This document shows positions 45,821-55,736 of a stretch of DNA of 64,000 nucleotides, one piece after another. The position numbers and the translations under genes are program-made. This DNA is from Ectothiorhodospira sp. BSL-9 (GTDB lineage Bacteria; Pseudomonadota; Gammaproteobacteria; Ectothiorhodospirales; Ectothiorhodospiraceae): contig NZ_CP011994.1 in the NCBI RefSeq assembly GCF_001632845.1, positions 2,614,001-2,678,000 of the forward strand, written 5' to 3'. Each line of letters starts with the position of its first letter. Position 1 is the stretch's first letter. The notes under the pieces are model-generated. The model saw nothing but the letters and a program-made list of their open reading frames with translations. It searched no databases and had not been told where the DNA came from.

Positions 45821-47299
45821 TCAACTCCTGCACTGTTGGAGGATCTGTTCAGCGGCGATGGTGCCGGACAGGATGGTCGGTGGCACGCCCGGGCCCGGCA
45901 CCGTGAGCTGGCCGGCGTAATAGAGATTATCCAGCTTGCGGCTCTTCAGTCTGGGCTTGAGCATGGCGGTCTGCATCAGGGTATTGGCCAGGCCGTAGGC
46001 ATTGCCCTTGAAGGCATGATAGTCGTGGATGAAGTCCTCGTGGGCGTAGGACCGGCAAAACACCACATGATCGCGAATGGACTGGCCGGTGATGGCCTCC
46101 AGTCGGTCCAGGATGAGGTTCTGGTAATGGCGTCGCGTCTCGGGGGTGTCCTCCAGGCCAGCGGCCACCGGGATGAGAACCATGAGATTCTCCTGGCCTT
46201 CAGGGGCCACCGAGGGGTCGGTCTGCGAGGTGGCGCTCACGTACAGGGCCGGTTCGGTGGGCCAGGTGGGGTTTTCATAGATCTGCGCCGCATGGGCCTC
46301 GAAATCGGCGTCAAACAGCAGGGTGTGGTGCGGCAGCCCCTCCAGCTTCTTGTCCACGCCCATGTAGAAGATGATGGAGGAGGGGGACATGACCCGCTTG
46401 TCCCAGTAGCCTGGTGAATACATGCGATCCGCTTCAGGCAGCAGATCCTGCTCCACGTGGTGATAGTCCCCGGCACCGATCAGATAATCCGCTTCGAAGC
46501 GCCCCTGTTCCGTGTTGACGGCCACCACCCGTCCATCCCGGGTTTCGATCCCGGCGGCCTCGGTACCAAATTCAAAGCGTACGCCCATCTCCTGAGCCAG
46601 CTGGTGCATGGCCTTGACCAGTTCATACATCCCGCCCATGGGGTACCAGGTGCCCAGCTTGAGATCGCCATAGTTCATCATGCTGTACAGGGCCGGTGTG
46701 GTGCGGCCCGTGCCCCCCAGGAACAGGATGGGGAACTCCAGCATGCGGTGCAGGCGCGGGCTCTTGAAGTAACGGGTGATATGGCTGCGATAGGAGCGCA
46801 GCAGATGCATGGAGAAGAGATAGCGCAACAGCCGCAACTGGGCAAATTCCATGAAGGAAAGGCAGGGTTTGTTGGCAAACTCGCCGATGCCGACGGTGTA
46901 TTTCACCTCGGCCTCGTCCAGGAACCGTTCCAGCTGGAAACCGGCACCCGGCTCGATACGCTCGAACAGTTCCACGGTCTCTTTCACGTCTGCCGGGATC
47001 TCCACGTAGTCATCCTTGCCGAAGTAGATCCGGTAGGAGGGGTCCAGGCGCTTCAGCTCAAAGTAATCAGCGCTCTTGCGCCCGAATTCGGCGAAGAACC
47101 CGTCGATGACGTCGGGCATCCAGTACCAGCTCGGCCCCATGTCGAAGGTGAAACCCTGGGCGGAAAACTGCCGGCCCCGACCGCCGGGGATGTCGTGGCG
47201 CTCGATGACGGTGACATCCATGCCCTCGCGGGCCAACGTGGCGGCGGCGGCGAGCCCGGAGAAACCGGCGCCGATGATGACAATCTTGTTTTTCTTCAT
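45821..47299 (-). CDS. CrtI-family phytoene desaturase
   Basis: An FAD-dependent carotenoid desaturase/isomerase, 492 residues. The dinucleotide motif is IVIIGAGFSGLAAAATLA, followed by IERHDIPGGRGRQFSAQGFTFDMGPSWYWMPDV, and the C-terminal FAD motif is YYAGQLTVPGPGVPPTILSG. The DMGPSWYWMPDV and RLDPSYRIYFG stretches look closer to the Bacteroidetes-type CrtI branch than to the proteobacterial CrtI with AGPTVI. That could mean transfer, or a different step such as apo-carotenoid or CrtD-like desaturation. No other crt gene is nearby. The exact substrate cannot be told from sequence. Confidence 0.8.
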   Translation of the reverse strand: MKKNKIVIIGAGFSGLAAAATLAREGMDVTVIERHDIPGGRGRQFSAQGFTFDMGPSWYWMPDVIDGFFAEFGRKSADYFELKRLDPSYRIYFGKDDYVEIPADVKETVELFERIEPGAGFQLERFLDEAEVKYTVGIGEFANKPCLSFMEFAQLRLLRYLFSMHLLRSYRSHITRYFKSPRLHRMLEFPILFLGGTGRTTPALYSMMNYGDLKLGTWYPMGGMYELVKAMHQLAQEMGVRFEFGTEAAGIETRDGRVVAVNTEQGRFEADYLIGAGDYHHVEQDLLPEADRMYSPGYWDKRVMSPSSIIFYMGVDKKLEGLPHHTLLFDADFEAHAAQIYENPTWPTEPALYVSATSQTDPSVAPEGQENLMVLIPVAAGLEDTPETRRHYQNLILDRLEAITGQSIRDHVVFCRSYAHEDFIHDYHAFKGNAYGLANTLMQTAMLKPRLKSRKLDNLYYAGQLTVPGPGVPPTILSGTIAAEQILQQCRS

Positions 47300-47448
47300 G
47301 ATTTCTTCGAAAAATGGCGGTGAATGGGTACGCTACTCCGGCGGCCCGTGGCTGGCAAGGTGTACCGCCCCGCGCCCCTCCATGAAAACCCGCCCATGGG
47401 ACCCGGGCCATGGGTGGGGTATGATTGCCCTCCCAATTTGTTCAAGTA

Positions 47449-49806
47449 ATGACATCCATGACTTCCATACCCTCCCGTATTGCCCAGGAACTGGGCGTTC
47501 AGGCCAGCCAGGTCAACGCTGCCGTGGAACTGCTGGACGGTGGCTCCACCGTGCCCTTCGTGGCCCGTTATCGCAAGGAGGCCACCGGTGGCCTGGACGA
47601 TACGCAACTGCGCAATCTGGAGGAGCGGCTGATCTACCTGCGGGAGCTGGAGGGGCGCCGACAGGTGGTGCTCAAGGCCATCGACGAGCAGGGCAAGCTC
47701 ACCGACACCCTGCGAGAGGCCATCGAGACCGCCGAGACCAAGACCCGTCTTGAGGACCTCTACCGGCCCTACATGAAAAAGCGCCGCACCAAGGCACAGA
47801 TTGCCCGGGAAAACGGCCTGGAACCATTGCTGGACAGTCTGCTGGAGGATCCCGCTCAATCCCCGGAGGCGGTGGCTGCCGGCTTCACCCGTGACGAGAT
47901 CACCGTGGAGGCGGCCCTGGAAGGGGCCGGGCATATCTTCATGGAGCGCATTGCCGAGGATGCCGACCTTATTGAAGAGATGCGCAAGTTCGGCTGGGAG
48001 CACGGCTACATGGTCAGCCGGGTGGTGGAGGGCAAGGAACAGGCCGGTGCCCGTTTTCGTGACTATTTCGATCATGTGGAGCCCCTGTGCAAGGTGCCTT
48101 CCCACCGGGCCCTGGCCATGTTCCGGGGGCAGGCCGAAGAGGTGCTGCGCCTGGAGGTGGCCTGGAGCCAGGCCCAGGCCCGGGGCGAAAAGGAAGAGGC
48201 CGGTGCCTCCCCCGGCGAGCGTGCCGTGGTGCGACGCTTCGGCCTCTCGGACCAGGGGCGGCCCGCCGACGCCTGGCTGGCGCGGCATGCCCGCCTGGCC
48301 TGGCGGGCCAAGCTCTCCATTCACCTGGATGTGGCCCTGAAGCGCCGCATCAGGGAGCTGGCGGAGGAGGAGGCCATCCGTGTCTTCGGCGCCAACCTGG
48401 AGGACGTTCTGCTGGCCGCACCGGCAGGGTCCCGGGCCACCATGGGCCTGGACCCAGGTGTGCGCACCGGCGTGAAGGTGGCCGTGGTGGATACGGAGGG
48501 CGCGGTGGTGGATACCGCGACCGTGTATCCCTTCCAGCCGAAGAATCAGGTGGATGCCACGTTGCACGTCCTGGAGACGCTGGTGAAGCGGCATCAAGTG
48601 GAGCTCATTGCCATCGGTAACGGGACCTTCTCCCGCGAGACGGATGCCCTGGCGGCGGAACTGCTGCGGCGCCTGAATCGGCCCGCACTGAGCAAGGTGA
48701 TCGTGTCGGAGGCCGGCGCCTCGGTCTACTCCGCCTCGGAGGGGGCCTCCCGGGAGTTGCCGGATCTGGATGTCTCCCTGCGGGGCGCGGTGTCCATTGC
48801 CCGGCGTCTGCAGGACCCGTTGGCGGAACTGGTGAAGATCGATCCCAAGGCCATCGGCGTGGGTCAGTATCAGCACGATGTGAATCAGAGCCATCTGGCC
48901 CGCAAGCTGGACGCCGTGGTCGAGGACTGCGTCAACGCCGTGGGTGTGGACGTGAACACCGCCTCCGTGCCCCTGTTGGCCCGGGTGTCCGGCCTGGGCC
49001 CCACGCTGGCGGAGAATATCGTGGTACACCGTTCCCAGAATGGGGCCTTCAGGAACCGGACAGCCCTCAAGGCCATCCCCCGCCTGGGGGCCAAGGCCTT
49101 CGAACAGGCGGCGGGCTTTCTGCGTGTGCCATCCGGGGACAACCCGCTGGATGCCTCGGGGGTACACCCGGAGGCCTATCCGGTGGTCAAGCGCATCATG
49201 GCCAAGACACAGCGGGATGTGCGTCAGTTGATCGGGGACGAGGCGTTCCTCAAGGGCCTCGACCCGCGGGAGTTCACCGATGAGGCCTTTGGTGAACCCA
49301 CGGTGCGGGACATCCTCGCCGAATTGGCCAAACCGGGCCGCGATCCCAGGCCCGAGTTCCGCACGGCTGCCTTCCGTGACGGGGTGGACAAGCTGGAGGA
49401 CCTGGAGCCTGGGATGGTGCTGGAGGGTACGGTGACCAACGTGGCCAACTTCGGGGCCTTTGTGGATGTGGGCGTGCATCAGGATGGCCTGGTGCACATC
49501 TCCGCCCTGGCCGAGGGCTTCGTCAAGGACCCTCGGGACGTGGTGCGGGCCGGGGACGTGGTGAAGGTGAAGGTCATGGAGGTGGATCCGGAACGTCGCC
49601 GCATCGGCCTGAGCATGCGACTGGGGGATGAACCCGGGCAGGAGAGTCGCGGCGGTCGCAAGCCGCCTCGGGACCAGAAGGTCCCCCATCCCGGTCGCAA
49701 CGGCAAGGGGGCACCGCCGAAGGCTGGGGCTCGCGGCAAGCCCCGCGAGCCCCAGCCGGAGAGTGCCCTGGCCGCCGCCCTGAAGGCGGCCCAGGGCAAG
49801 GGCTGA
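47449..49806 (+). CDS. tex: Tex-family transcription accessory protein with S1 domain
   Basis: 785 residues from ATG 47449; ATG 47458 is also possible. The N-terminal helical Tex domain (SIPSRIAQELGVQ, VPFVARYRKEATGGLDD) precedes a YqgF-like RNase H-fold domain (GLDPGVRTGVKVAVVD). Helix-hairpin-helix motifs (VARVSGLGPTLAENIV, LKAIPRLGAKAFEQAAGFLR) follow. The S1 RNA-binding domain runs from about residue 650 (GMVLEGTVTNVANFGAFVDVGVHQDGLVHIS). The tail is basic and low complexity. Tex binds nucleic acids and affects transcription and toxin or stress gene expression. hypA follows 24 bases later. Confidence 0.95.
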   Translation: MTSMTSIPSRIAQELGVQASQVNAAVELLDGGSTVPFVARYRKEATGGLDDTQLRNLEERLIYLRELEGRRQVVLKAIDEQGKLTDTLREAIETAETKTRLEDLYRPYMKKRRTKAQIARENGLEPLLDSLLEDPAQSPEAVAAGFTRDEITVEAALEGAGHIFMERIAEDADLIEEMRKFGWEHGYMVSRVVEGKEQAGARFRDYFDHVEPLCKVPSHRALAMFRGQAEEVLRLEVAWSQAQARGEKEEAGASPGERAVVRRFGLSDQGRPADAWLARHARLAWRAKLSIHLDVALKRRIRELAEEEAIRVFGANLEDVLLAAPAGSRATMGLDPGVRTGVKVAVVDTEGAVVDTATVYPFQPKNQVDATLHVLETLVKRHQVELIAIGNGTFSRETDALAAELLRRLNRPALSKVIVSEAGASVYSASEGASRELPDLDVSLRGAVSIARRLQDPLAELVKIDPKAIGVGQYQHDVNQSHLARKLDAVVEDCVNAVGVDVNTASVPLLARVSGLGPTLAENIVVHRSQNGAFRNRTALKAIPRLGAKAFEQAAGFLRVPSGDNPLDASGVHPEAYPVVKRIMAKTQRDVRQLIGDEAFLKGLDPREFTDEAFGEPTVRDILAELAKPGRDPRPEFRTAAFRDGVDKLEDLEPGMVLEGTVTNVANFGAFVDVGVHQDGLVHISALAEGFVKDPRDVVRAGDVVKVKVMEVDPERRRIGLSMRLGDEPGQESRGGRKPPRDQKVPHPGRNGKGAPPKAGARGKPREPQPESALAAALKAAQGKG

Positions 49807-49830
49807 GGACCGACGTCCGGGGCTGATGTC

Positions 49831-50172
49831 ATGCACGAGATGTCCCTGGCCCGTGAGGTGCTTCGCATCCTGGAAACCCAGGCCCGGTTGCAGAAATTTT
49901 CCCGGGTCCACGCGGTCACACTCTCCGTGGGTCCACTGGCCGCGGTGGATGAGCACGCCCTGCGTTTTGCCCTGGAGGCGGTGATCCAGGGGACGTTTGC
50001 CGAGGGGGCAGAACTGCATATCGAGCCCTCTGTGGCCAGTGGGTGTTGCCGACACTGCGGACACTACTTCAACATGGACTCCTGGCTGACCCCTTGCCCT
50101 CGTTGCGATGGCCCTGCGCGGGCCGAAAACGGTCAGGAGATGCAGGTGAAGGACCTGCAGGTCAGTGATTAG
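49831..50172 (+). CDS. hypA: Hydrogenase nickel incorporation protein HypA
   Basis: A nickel chaperone for NiFe-hydrogenase (with HypB). 113 residues. It starts MHEMSLAREVLRIL; the N-terminal Met-His-Glu is the nickel site. The zinc site is formed by the pairs in CCRHCG and CPRC. The ending QEMQVKDLQVSD is typical. It is the first gene of a hypA-hypB-hypF-hypC run behind tex. Confidence 0.95.
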   Translation: MHEMSLAREVLRILETQARLQKFSRVHAVTLSVGPLAAVDEHALRFALEAVIQGTFAEGAELHIEPSVASGCCRHCGHYFNMDSWLTPCPRCDGPARAENGQEMQVKDLQVSD

Positions 50173-50220
50173 GGCCGGCTGGGGCCGGGTAGGCGGTCAG
50201 GGGATGCGGAGGAAGAGATC

Positions 50221-51027
50221 ATGTGCACGGTTTGCGGTTGTGGTAACGATGACCACGGGCACGAGCATCATGGCAAGAACACTCGCCAGGTGTCCGTTGA
50301 AACGGACCTGCTGGCACGTAACGACGCCCATGCTCAGGACAACCGGGCCTGGTTTGAGCGGGAACGGGTACTGGCCCTGAATCTGGTCTCAAGCCCCGGG
50401 TCGGGCAAGACCAGCCTGTTGACCGCGACCATCGAGCACTTGAGGGGGCGCCTGCCGCTGGCGGTCATCGAAGGCGACCAGCAAACCAGTCGCGATGCTG
50501 AACGCATCCGACGGACGGGCGTGCCTGCCGTGCAGATCAATACCGGCAAGGGCTGCCACCTGGATGCCCATCGGGTGGGCCATGCCTGTGAAGAGCTGGA
50601 GCCGCCCCGGGGCGGCATCCTGTTCATGGAAAACGTGGGCAACCTGGTGTGCCCGGCGGCCTTTGATCTGGGTGAGGCCTTCAGGGTCGTGGTCCTCTCG
50701 GTCACGGAGGGGGATGACAAGCCCTTCAAGTATCCGGACATGTTTCAAACCTCCCAGGTGATGATCGTGAACAAGCTGGATCTGCTCCCCCATGTGGACT
50801 TCGACATGGACGCCTGCATCGAACAGGCCCGCCGGCTCAATCCGGAGATGGAGGTGTTCCAGCTCTCGGCCCGCACCGGGCAGGGGATGGCGGCCTGGGT
50901 GCAGTGGCTGGAGGATCAGTGTTCAGGCCGGGGGGATGTGTCGGAGGGTCAGGAACTGGAGGCCCTGCGCCAGCGCGTGGCCGAACTGGAGTCCCGTCTG
51001 CAGCAGGCGGGGCTGATGAAGTCCTGA
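50221..51027 (+). CDS. hypB: Hydrogenase nickel incorporation GTPase HypB
   Basis: A GTPase that drives nickel insertion. 268 residues. The N-terminal high-affinity nickel motif MCTVCGCG is followed by a short His-rich stretch (DDHGHEHHG). The G domain has the P-loop [18 protein letters not shown], the metal site in GKGCHLDAH, and NKLD for guanine recognition. An extra coiled-coil tail ([20 protein letters not shown]) at the C-terminus is longer than in E. coli HypB. hypF starts nine bases after the stop. Confidence 0.96.
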   Translation: MCTVCGCGNDDHGHEHHGKNTRQVSVETDLLARNDAHAQDNRAWFERERVLALNLVSSPGSGKTSLLTATIEHLRGRLPLAVIEGDQQTSRDAERIRRTGVPAVQINTGKGCHLDAHRVGHACEELEPPRGGILFMENVGNLVCPAAFDLGEAFRVVVLSVTEGDDKPFKYPDMFQTSQVMIVNKLDLLPHVDFDMDACIEQARRLNPEMEVFQLSARTGQGMAAWVQWLEDQCSGRGDVSEGQELEALRQRVAELESRLQQAGLMKS

Positions 51028-51036
51028 GGATACTCC

Positions 51037-53346
51037 GTGACCCAGGGTCCGGTTCGCCTGCATCTGAGTATCCAGGGGCGTGTTCAGGGGGTGGGCTTCA
51101 GGCCCCATGTTCATCGTCTGGCCCAGTCCCTGGAACTGACGGGTTGGGTGCGTAACCAGGCGGACGGCGTCGAGATGGAGTTGCAAGGGGATGCGCCGTC
51201 GCTGGATGCCTTTATCTCCGCTCTGCCAAAGGGGCTGCCGCCTCTAGCGAGCGTGGATCACCTTGTGCGCTCAAGCCGGGTGCCCTTGGATGGAGAACCC
51301 GGGTTCGTGATCCACCCGAGCCAGACGGGCGGCTTTCACTTTGGCCCGATGGCGGATGCGGCGATGTGTCCGCAGTGTCTGCGGGAAATGTTCGACCCCC
51401 ATGACCGTCGTTACCGCCACGCTTTCACCCATTGCACCCACTGCGGCCCCCGCTACACGATGCTGGATGGACTGCCCTATGACCGGGCCCGCACCAGCAT
51501 GCAGGTTTTCACTCCCTGTGCAGCCTGCGAGGCGGAATACGAAGACCCCGCCGATCGGCGCTTCCATGCCCAGGCCAATGCCTGCCCCGACTGTGGTCCC
51601 CGCCTTGCCCTGTTGAACCCGGATGGCCAGCCTGTTGCATCGGATGACCCCGTGGCCGGGGCGGCGGCCTGGCTTGCCGAGGGGCGCATCCTGGCACTCA
51701 AGGGGGTGGGTGGATATCAACTGCTGTGCAATGCCCGCGATGCCGCTGCCGTGGCCCGTTTGCGGGCGCGCAAGCATCGCGGTGAACAGCCTCTGGGCGT
51801 GATGGTGGTCAATACGGCTTCTCTGGACGGTCTGGCCCAGGTGGAGCCACCACAAAGAGCATGGTTGGAGGACTGGACCCGCCCACTGGTGCTGCTTGAA
51901 AAGACCGCGGATACGGATACGGCACTGCCCGGCGTGGCTCCCCATCTACCCTGGCTGGCGGCCATGCTGCCCTGCGCCCCGGTGCACTACCTGCTGTTTC
52001 ACGCCCTGACGGGGCAGCCACCCGGGACGGCATGGTTGCAGCAACCCCAGCCCTTTGTACTGGTTTGCACGTCGGGCAATCTTCATGGCGAGCCCTTGTT
52101 CATCGACGATGCTCAGGCGCTGGAGGGTCTGGCAGCCGTGGCTGATGGCTTTCTGGTCCATGATCGGGGCATTCGCCAGCGCTGCGACGACAGCGTGTTA
52201 CGCGCGACCGACGGGGGCCTCACGGTGATTCGTCGGGCCAGGGGCTTGAGTCCTGCGCCCATTCCCCTGCCGCGCGAGGGGCCTGCCGTCCTGGCCACTG
52301 GGGCGCTGTTGAAAAACACCCTGTGCATCACCCGGGGCCGCCAGGCCCTGGTGTCCCCCCATGTGGGGGATCTGGATCGCCACGGGAGTTGCCGGGCACT
52401 GGAGGCACTGGCCCAGTGGTGGCTGGAGCGGCTGGACGAGACGCCCGCTGTGGTGGCCTGCGACATGCACCCGGACTTTTACAGCACCCGTCTGGCCTCG
52501 CGCCTGGCGGCCCAATGGTCGGTGCCCTTGCTGGCGGTACAGCATCATCATGCCCACCTTGCAGCGGTACAGGCCGAGCATGGCCTCGATCGGCCAATGC
52601 TCGGCCTGGCCATCGATGGCTACGGCCTGGGGACGGACGGCGGCGCCTGGGGCGGAGAGTTGATGCTGCTGGAGGGGCAGGACTTCCAGCGGGTGGGCCA
52701 CCTGCGGTCCCTGGCCCTGCCAGGAGGTGACCGGGCAGCGGTGGAGCCCTGGCGAATGGCGGCGTCGGTCCTGCACGCCCTGGGCCGAGGCGAGGAGATC
52801 CCCGTGCGTTTCGCTCAATACCCCCAGGCCCAGGGTGTGGAGATGCTGCTGTCGCGTGGTGGCCTCTGCCCGCGCACCACCAGCCTGGGCCGTTTATTCG
52901 ATGCGGCTGCTGGTCTGTTGGGGGTGGTGGATTTCAATGGCTATGAGGGGGAGGCCGCCATGCGACTGGAGGGGCTGGCGACCCGCCATGGCCCGGCAGA
53001 GGCGCTTCCTGGGGGATGGGAGCTGGACCGGGACGTGCTGGACTTCTGGCCGCTGCTGGCTTGCCTGGCCGGGGAGCGGCGTTCGGTAGCCGAGGCGGCT
53101 GCTATCTTTCATGCCACGGTGGCACGCGGGCTGGCCGAGTGGACCCTGAGCCGGGCCCGGCATCTGGGACTGGAGGAAGTGATGCTGTCGGGCGGTTGCT
53201 GTCTGAATCAGATTCTGATGCGGGACTTGCGGCATCTTCTTGCTGGCGCGGGGGTGCGTGTGTATGAGCCCCGGCGGGTACCTCCCAATGATGGGGGGGT
53301 GAGCCTGGGGCAGGCCTGGGTGGCCCTGCAGGTGGTGAACGGTTGA
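51037..53346 (+). CDS. hypF: Carbamoyltransferase HypF
   Basis: Uses carbamoyl phosphate and ATP to carbamoylate the C-terminal Cys of HypE for cyanide synthesis. It starts with GTG and has 769 residues. The acylphosphatase domain (IQGRVQGVGFRPHVHRLA) is followed by two zinc-finger pairs (CPQCLREMFDP, CTHCGPRYT; CAACEAEYEDP, CPDCGPRL), the YrdC-like domain (LALKGVGGYQLLCNA, RKHRGEQPLGVMV), and the Kae1-like domain with the metal site VQHHHAHLAAV. All modules are intact. Confidence 0.96.
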   Translation: MTQGPVRLHLSIQGRVQGVGFRPHVHRLAQSLELTGWVRNQADGVEMELQGDAPSLDAFISALPKGLPPLASVDHLVRSSRVPLDGEPGFVIHPSQTGGFHFGPMADAAMCPQCLREMFDPHDRRYRHAFTHCTHCGPRYTMLDGLPYDRARTSMQVFTPCAACEAEYEDPADRRFHAQANACPDCGPRLALLNPDGQPVASDDPVAGAAAWLAEGRILALKGVGGYQLLCNARDAAAVARLRARKHRGEQPLGVMVVNTASLDGLAQVEPPQRAWLEDWTRPLVLLEKTADTDTALPGVAPHLPWLAAMLPCAPVHYLLFHALTGQPPGTAWLQQPQPFVLVCTSGNLHGEPLFIDDAQALEGLAAVADGFLVHDRGIRQRCDDSVLRATDGGLTVIRRARGLSPAPIPLPREGPAVLATGALLKNTLCITRGRQALVSPHVGDLDRHGSCRALEALAQWWLERLDETPAVVACDMHPDFYSTRLASRLAAQWSVPLLAVQHHHAHLAAVQAEHGLDRPMLGLAIDGYGLGTDGGAWGGELMLLEGQDFQRVGHLRSLALPGGDRAAVEPWRMAASVLHALGRGEEIPVRFAQYPQAQGVEMLLSRGGLCPRTTSLGRLFDAAAGLLGVVDFNGYEGEAAMRLEGLATRHGPAEALPGGWELDRDVLDFWPLLACLAGERRSVAEAAAIFHATVARGLAEWTLSRARHLGLEEVMLSGGCCLNQILMRDLRHLLAGAGVRVYEPRRVPPNDGGVSLGQAWVALQVVNG

Positions 53347-53365
53347 TCAATCCGGGAGGAATGCC

Positions 53366-53581
53366 ATGTGTCTGGCCATGCCGGTGGAAGTGATCGAATG
53401 TCTTGAGGGAGATCGGGCCCTGGTGGATCTTGGCGGTATCCGCAAGGAGATCAGCCTGGCCCTGGTGGATAATGTGTCGGTGGGGGACTTCGTGATCCTG
53501 CACGTGGGCTTTGCCATTGGCCGCCTGGATCCCGATGAGGCGGCTCGTAGCCTGGAGATGTTCCGTCAGATGGGCATCTGA
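53366..53581 (+). CDS. hypC: Hydrogenase assembly chaperone HypC
   Basis: 71 residues, starting MCLAMPVEVIECLEGD. The Cys after the initiator Met is the residue that carries the iron intermediate between HypD and the hydrogenase large subunit. The OB-fold segment VDLGGIRKEISLALVDNVSVGDFVILHVGFAIGRLD is typical. GGAGG precedes the ATG at 53366. It is the last gene of the hypABFC run and ends before a hairpin terminator shared with metK. Confidence 0.95.
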   Translation: MCLAMPVEVIECLEGDRALVDLGGIRKEISLALVDNVSVGDFVILHVGFAIGRLDPDEAARSLEMFRQMGI

Positions 53582-53605
53582 AGGGCAGGGGAATGTGCCA
53601 GGCAC

Positions 53606-53641
53606 AAAAAAGCCGGGAGAGGTTTCCCCCTCCCGGCCTTT
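53606..53641 (-). terminator. Rho-independent terminator behind metK (also behind hypC)
   Basis: GCCGGGAG (53612-53619) pairs with CTCCCGGC (53630-53637). On the minus strand the stem is followed by six T residues (53611-53606), a good terminator for metK. On the plus strand only a short CTTT follows, so termination of the hyp operon is weaker. Confidence 0.85.
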
Positions 53642-53684
53642 CAAGCGGCATCGGGCCATGCCCGATGCAACAAGCGCCAGGTGC

Positions 53685-54842
53685 TTACTTGGCAGCCTTG
53701 GCCAGGGCGTCGGCACGGTCGGTGCGCTCCCAGCTCACGCCCAGGTCTTCGCGACCGAAGTGGCCGTAGGAAGCGGTCGGACGGTAGATCGGCTTCTCCA
53801 GATCCAGCATGGTCAGGATGCCGAACGGGCGCAGATCGAAGATGTCGCGGACGATTTCCGTCAGACGGGTCTCGTCGATCTTGCCGGTGCCGAAGGTTTC
53901 CACGGCAATGGAGGTGGGCTCGGCCACACCGATGGCGTAGGAGACCTGAACTTCGCAGCGCTCGGCCAGGCCGGCAGCCACGATGTTCTTGGCCACATAG
54001 CGGGCGGCGTAGGCAGCGGAGCGGTCCACCTTGGAGGGGTCCTTGCCGGAGAAGGCACCGCCACCGTGACGGGCCATGCCGCCGTAGGTGTCCACGATGA
54101 TCTTCCGGCCGGTCAGGCCGCAGTCGCCCAGCGGGCCGCCGGTGACAAAGCGACCGGTGGGGTTAATGTGGAACTTGGTGCCCTTGTGCAGCCACTTCTC
54201 GCCCAGCACGGGCTTGATGATCTCTTCCATCACGGCTTCCTGCAGATCCTTCTGTTCGATCTCGGGAGCGTGCTGGGTGGAGAGCACCACCGCGTCGGCA
54301 GCCACGGCCTTGCCGCCTTCATAGCGGAAGGTCACCTGGCTCTTGGCGTCGGGACGCAGCCAGGGCAGGGTGCCGTTCTTGCGCACTTCGGCCTGGCGCT
54401 GCACCAGCTTGTGAGAGAAGTGGATGGGGGCGGGCATCAGCACGTCGGTTTCGTTACAGGCATAACCGAACATCAGCCCCTGGTCACCGGCACCCTGGTC
54501 TTCCGGGCGGCTGCGATCCACACCCTGGTTGATGTCCATGGACTGGGCGCCCAGGGAATTCAGCACGGCGCAGGTGTTGCCGTCAAAGCCCTTGTCGGAG
54601 CTGTCGTAACCGATGTCCAGCACCACTTCGCGTACCAGGTCTTCCAGGTTCAGAACGGCAGTGGACTTCACCTCACCAGCAATCAGCACCATGCCCGTCT
54701 GGGTCACGGTCTCCGCGGCCACGCGGGCCTTGGGATCCTGCGCCAGGTAGGCGTCAATGATCGCATCGGAGATCTGGTCGGCCATCTTGTCCGGATGGCC
54801 TTCGGAGACGGATTCGGAGGTGAATAGATAGGTCTTGCTCAT
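53685..54842 (-). CDS. metK: S-adenosylmethionine synthetase
   Basis: Makes SAM from methionine and ATP. 385 residues. The N-terminus [28 protein letters not shown] is canonical; GGHGRHGG-type ATP loop ([30 protein letters not shown]) and the hexapeptide GACDQG variant ([12 protein letters not shown]) are present. It is the third gene of a minus-strand run behind GSMT and SDMT with a 57-base gap. Betaine synthesis consumes three SAM per molecule, so this placement makes functional sense. Confidence 0.97.
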   Translation of the reverse strand: MSKTYLFTSESVSEGHPDKMADQISDAIIDAYLAQDPKARVAAETVTQTGMVLIAGEVKSTAVLNLEDLVREVVLDIGYDSSDKGFDGNTCAVLNSLGAQSMDINQGVDRSRPEDQGAGDQGLMFGYACNETDVLMPAPIHFSHKLVQRQAEVRKNGTLPWLRPDAKSQVTFRYEGGKAVAADAVVLSTQHAPEIEQKDLQEAVMEEIIKPVLGEKWLHKGTKFHINPTGRFVTGGPLGDCGLTGRKIIVDTYGGMARHGGGAFSGKDPSKVDRSAAYAARYVAKNIVAAGLAERCEVQVSYAIGVAEPTSIAVETFGTGKIDETRLTEIVRDIFDLRPFGILTMLDLEKPIYRPTASYGHFGREDLGVSWERTDRADALAKAAK

Positions 54843-54899
54843 GTAATGGTTTCTCCTGGTAATGGTCTTTCAGGGTTGAAGTCGGATGATCGCCCGGAA

Positions 54900-55736
54900 T
54901 CAGGCCTTGCGGAAGCGAAAGATGCCCCAGCACAGGTGCCCGGCCTTGCCGCCATCAACCCAGTGTTGCAAACCTTTTTTCATGCGTGCGATGTAATCCT
55001 CGGAGATGAGGCCCTTGAGGCTCTCTTCGCGGGCTTCAAGCTCCTGAAGCACCCGCCCGTAGTGGCGCGGCAACTGGTGACTGTGATCCTCGAACCCGAT
55101 CTCTTCCATACCCACCTTCTTGGCGGCATCCCGGTAAAAACCGGGGGAGCCCAGGGTTTCCAGGTGGATGCGGTCCAGGATGGGCTGCAGCTTCTCCTTG
55201 GGCGCATCGTCAGTCTGCATGGGGTCGGTGAAGATGAAGACACCGCCGGGCTTGAGCACGCGGGCCACTTCCTCGATGACCTTGGCGCGATTGCCGCTGT
55301 GGAGGATGGCGTCCTGGGACCACACCACGTCGAAGCTGTTGTCTTCGGCCGGGATGGACTCGAAGCTGGCGTCGATCACGTCGATGAGATGATCCAGCTT
55401 GAGGGCCTTGTTCATCTGGCGATCGCGCTCGTTCTCCACTTCGCTCAGATTCAATGCCTTGACGTGGCAGCCGAAGGTGGTGGCCAGGTAACGGGCTGCA
55501 CCACCGTAGCCGGCGCCGATGTCCAGCACCTTCATGTCGCTGGTGGGTTCGCCCAGCAGATCGCCCATGTGGGCTACCGTGCGACGGCTGGCGTCGGGGA
55601 TGGGTTCCTCATCGGACTCATACAGGCCGATGTGGATATCCTCGCCACCCCATACACGGTGGTAGAAATTATCGGCGTCTTCGCTGTTGTAGTAGTCGCG
55701 GGCAGTGGCGACGGCACCTTCATACTGATTCGTCAT
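54900..55736 (-). CDS. Sarcosine/dimethylglycine N-methyltransferase (SDMT)
   Basis: A SAM-dependent methyltransferase that carries sarcosine to dimethylglycine and then to glycine betaine. 278 residues. The N-terminal YYNSEDADNFYHRVWGGEDIHIGLY segment, motif I VLDIGAGYGGAARYLA, VVWSQDAILHSGNR, and the C-terminal GLQHWVDGGKAGHLCWGIFRFRK match the enzyme described from halophilic purple sulfur bacteria. The start overlaps the GSMT stop (TAATG). Together they build betaine from glycine as a compatible solute. Confidence 0.93.
   Translation of the reverse strand: MTNQYEGAVATARDYYNSEDADNFYHRVWGGEDIHIGLYESDEEPIPDASRRTVAHMGDLLGEPTSDMKVLDIGAGYGGAARYLATTFGCHVKALNLSEVENERDRQMNKALKLDHLIDVIDASFESIPAEDNSFDVVWSQDAILHSGNRAKVIEEVARVLKPGGVFIFTDPMQTDDAPKEKLQPILDRIHLETLGSPGFYRDAAKKVGMEEIGFEDHSHQLPRHYGRVLQELEAREESLKGLISEDYIARMKKGLQHWVDGGKAGHLCWGIFRFRKA

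Noticed and set aside
47296-50064. A 922-codon open frame opposite tex and hypA
   Set aside because: Shadow of the conserved tex gene; no ribosome binding site or recognisable domain.
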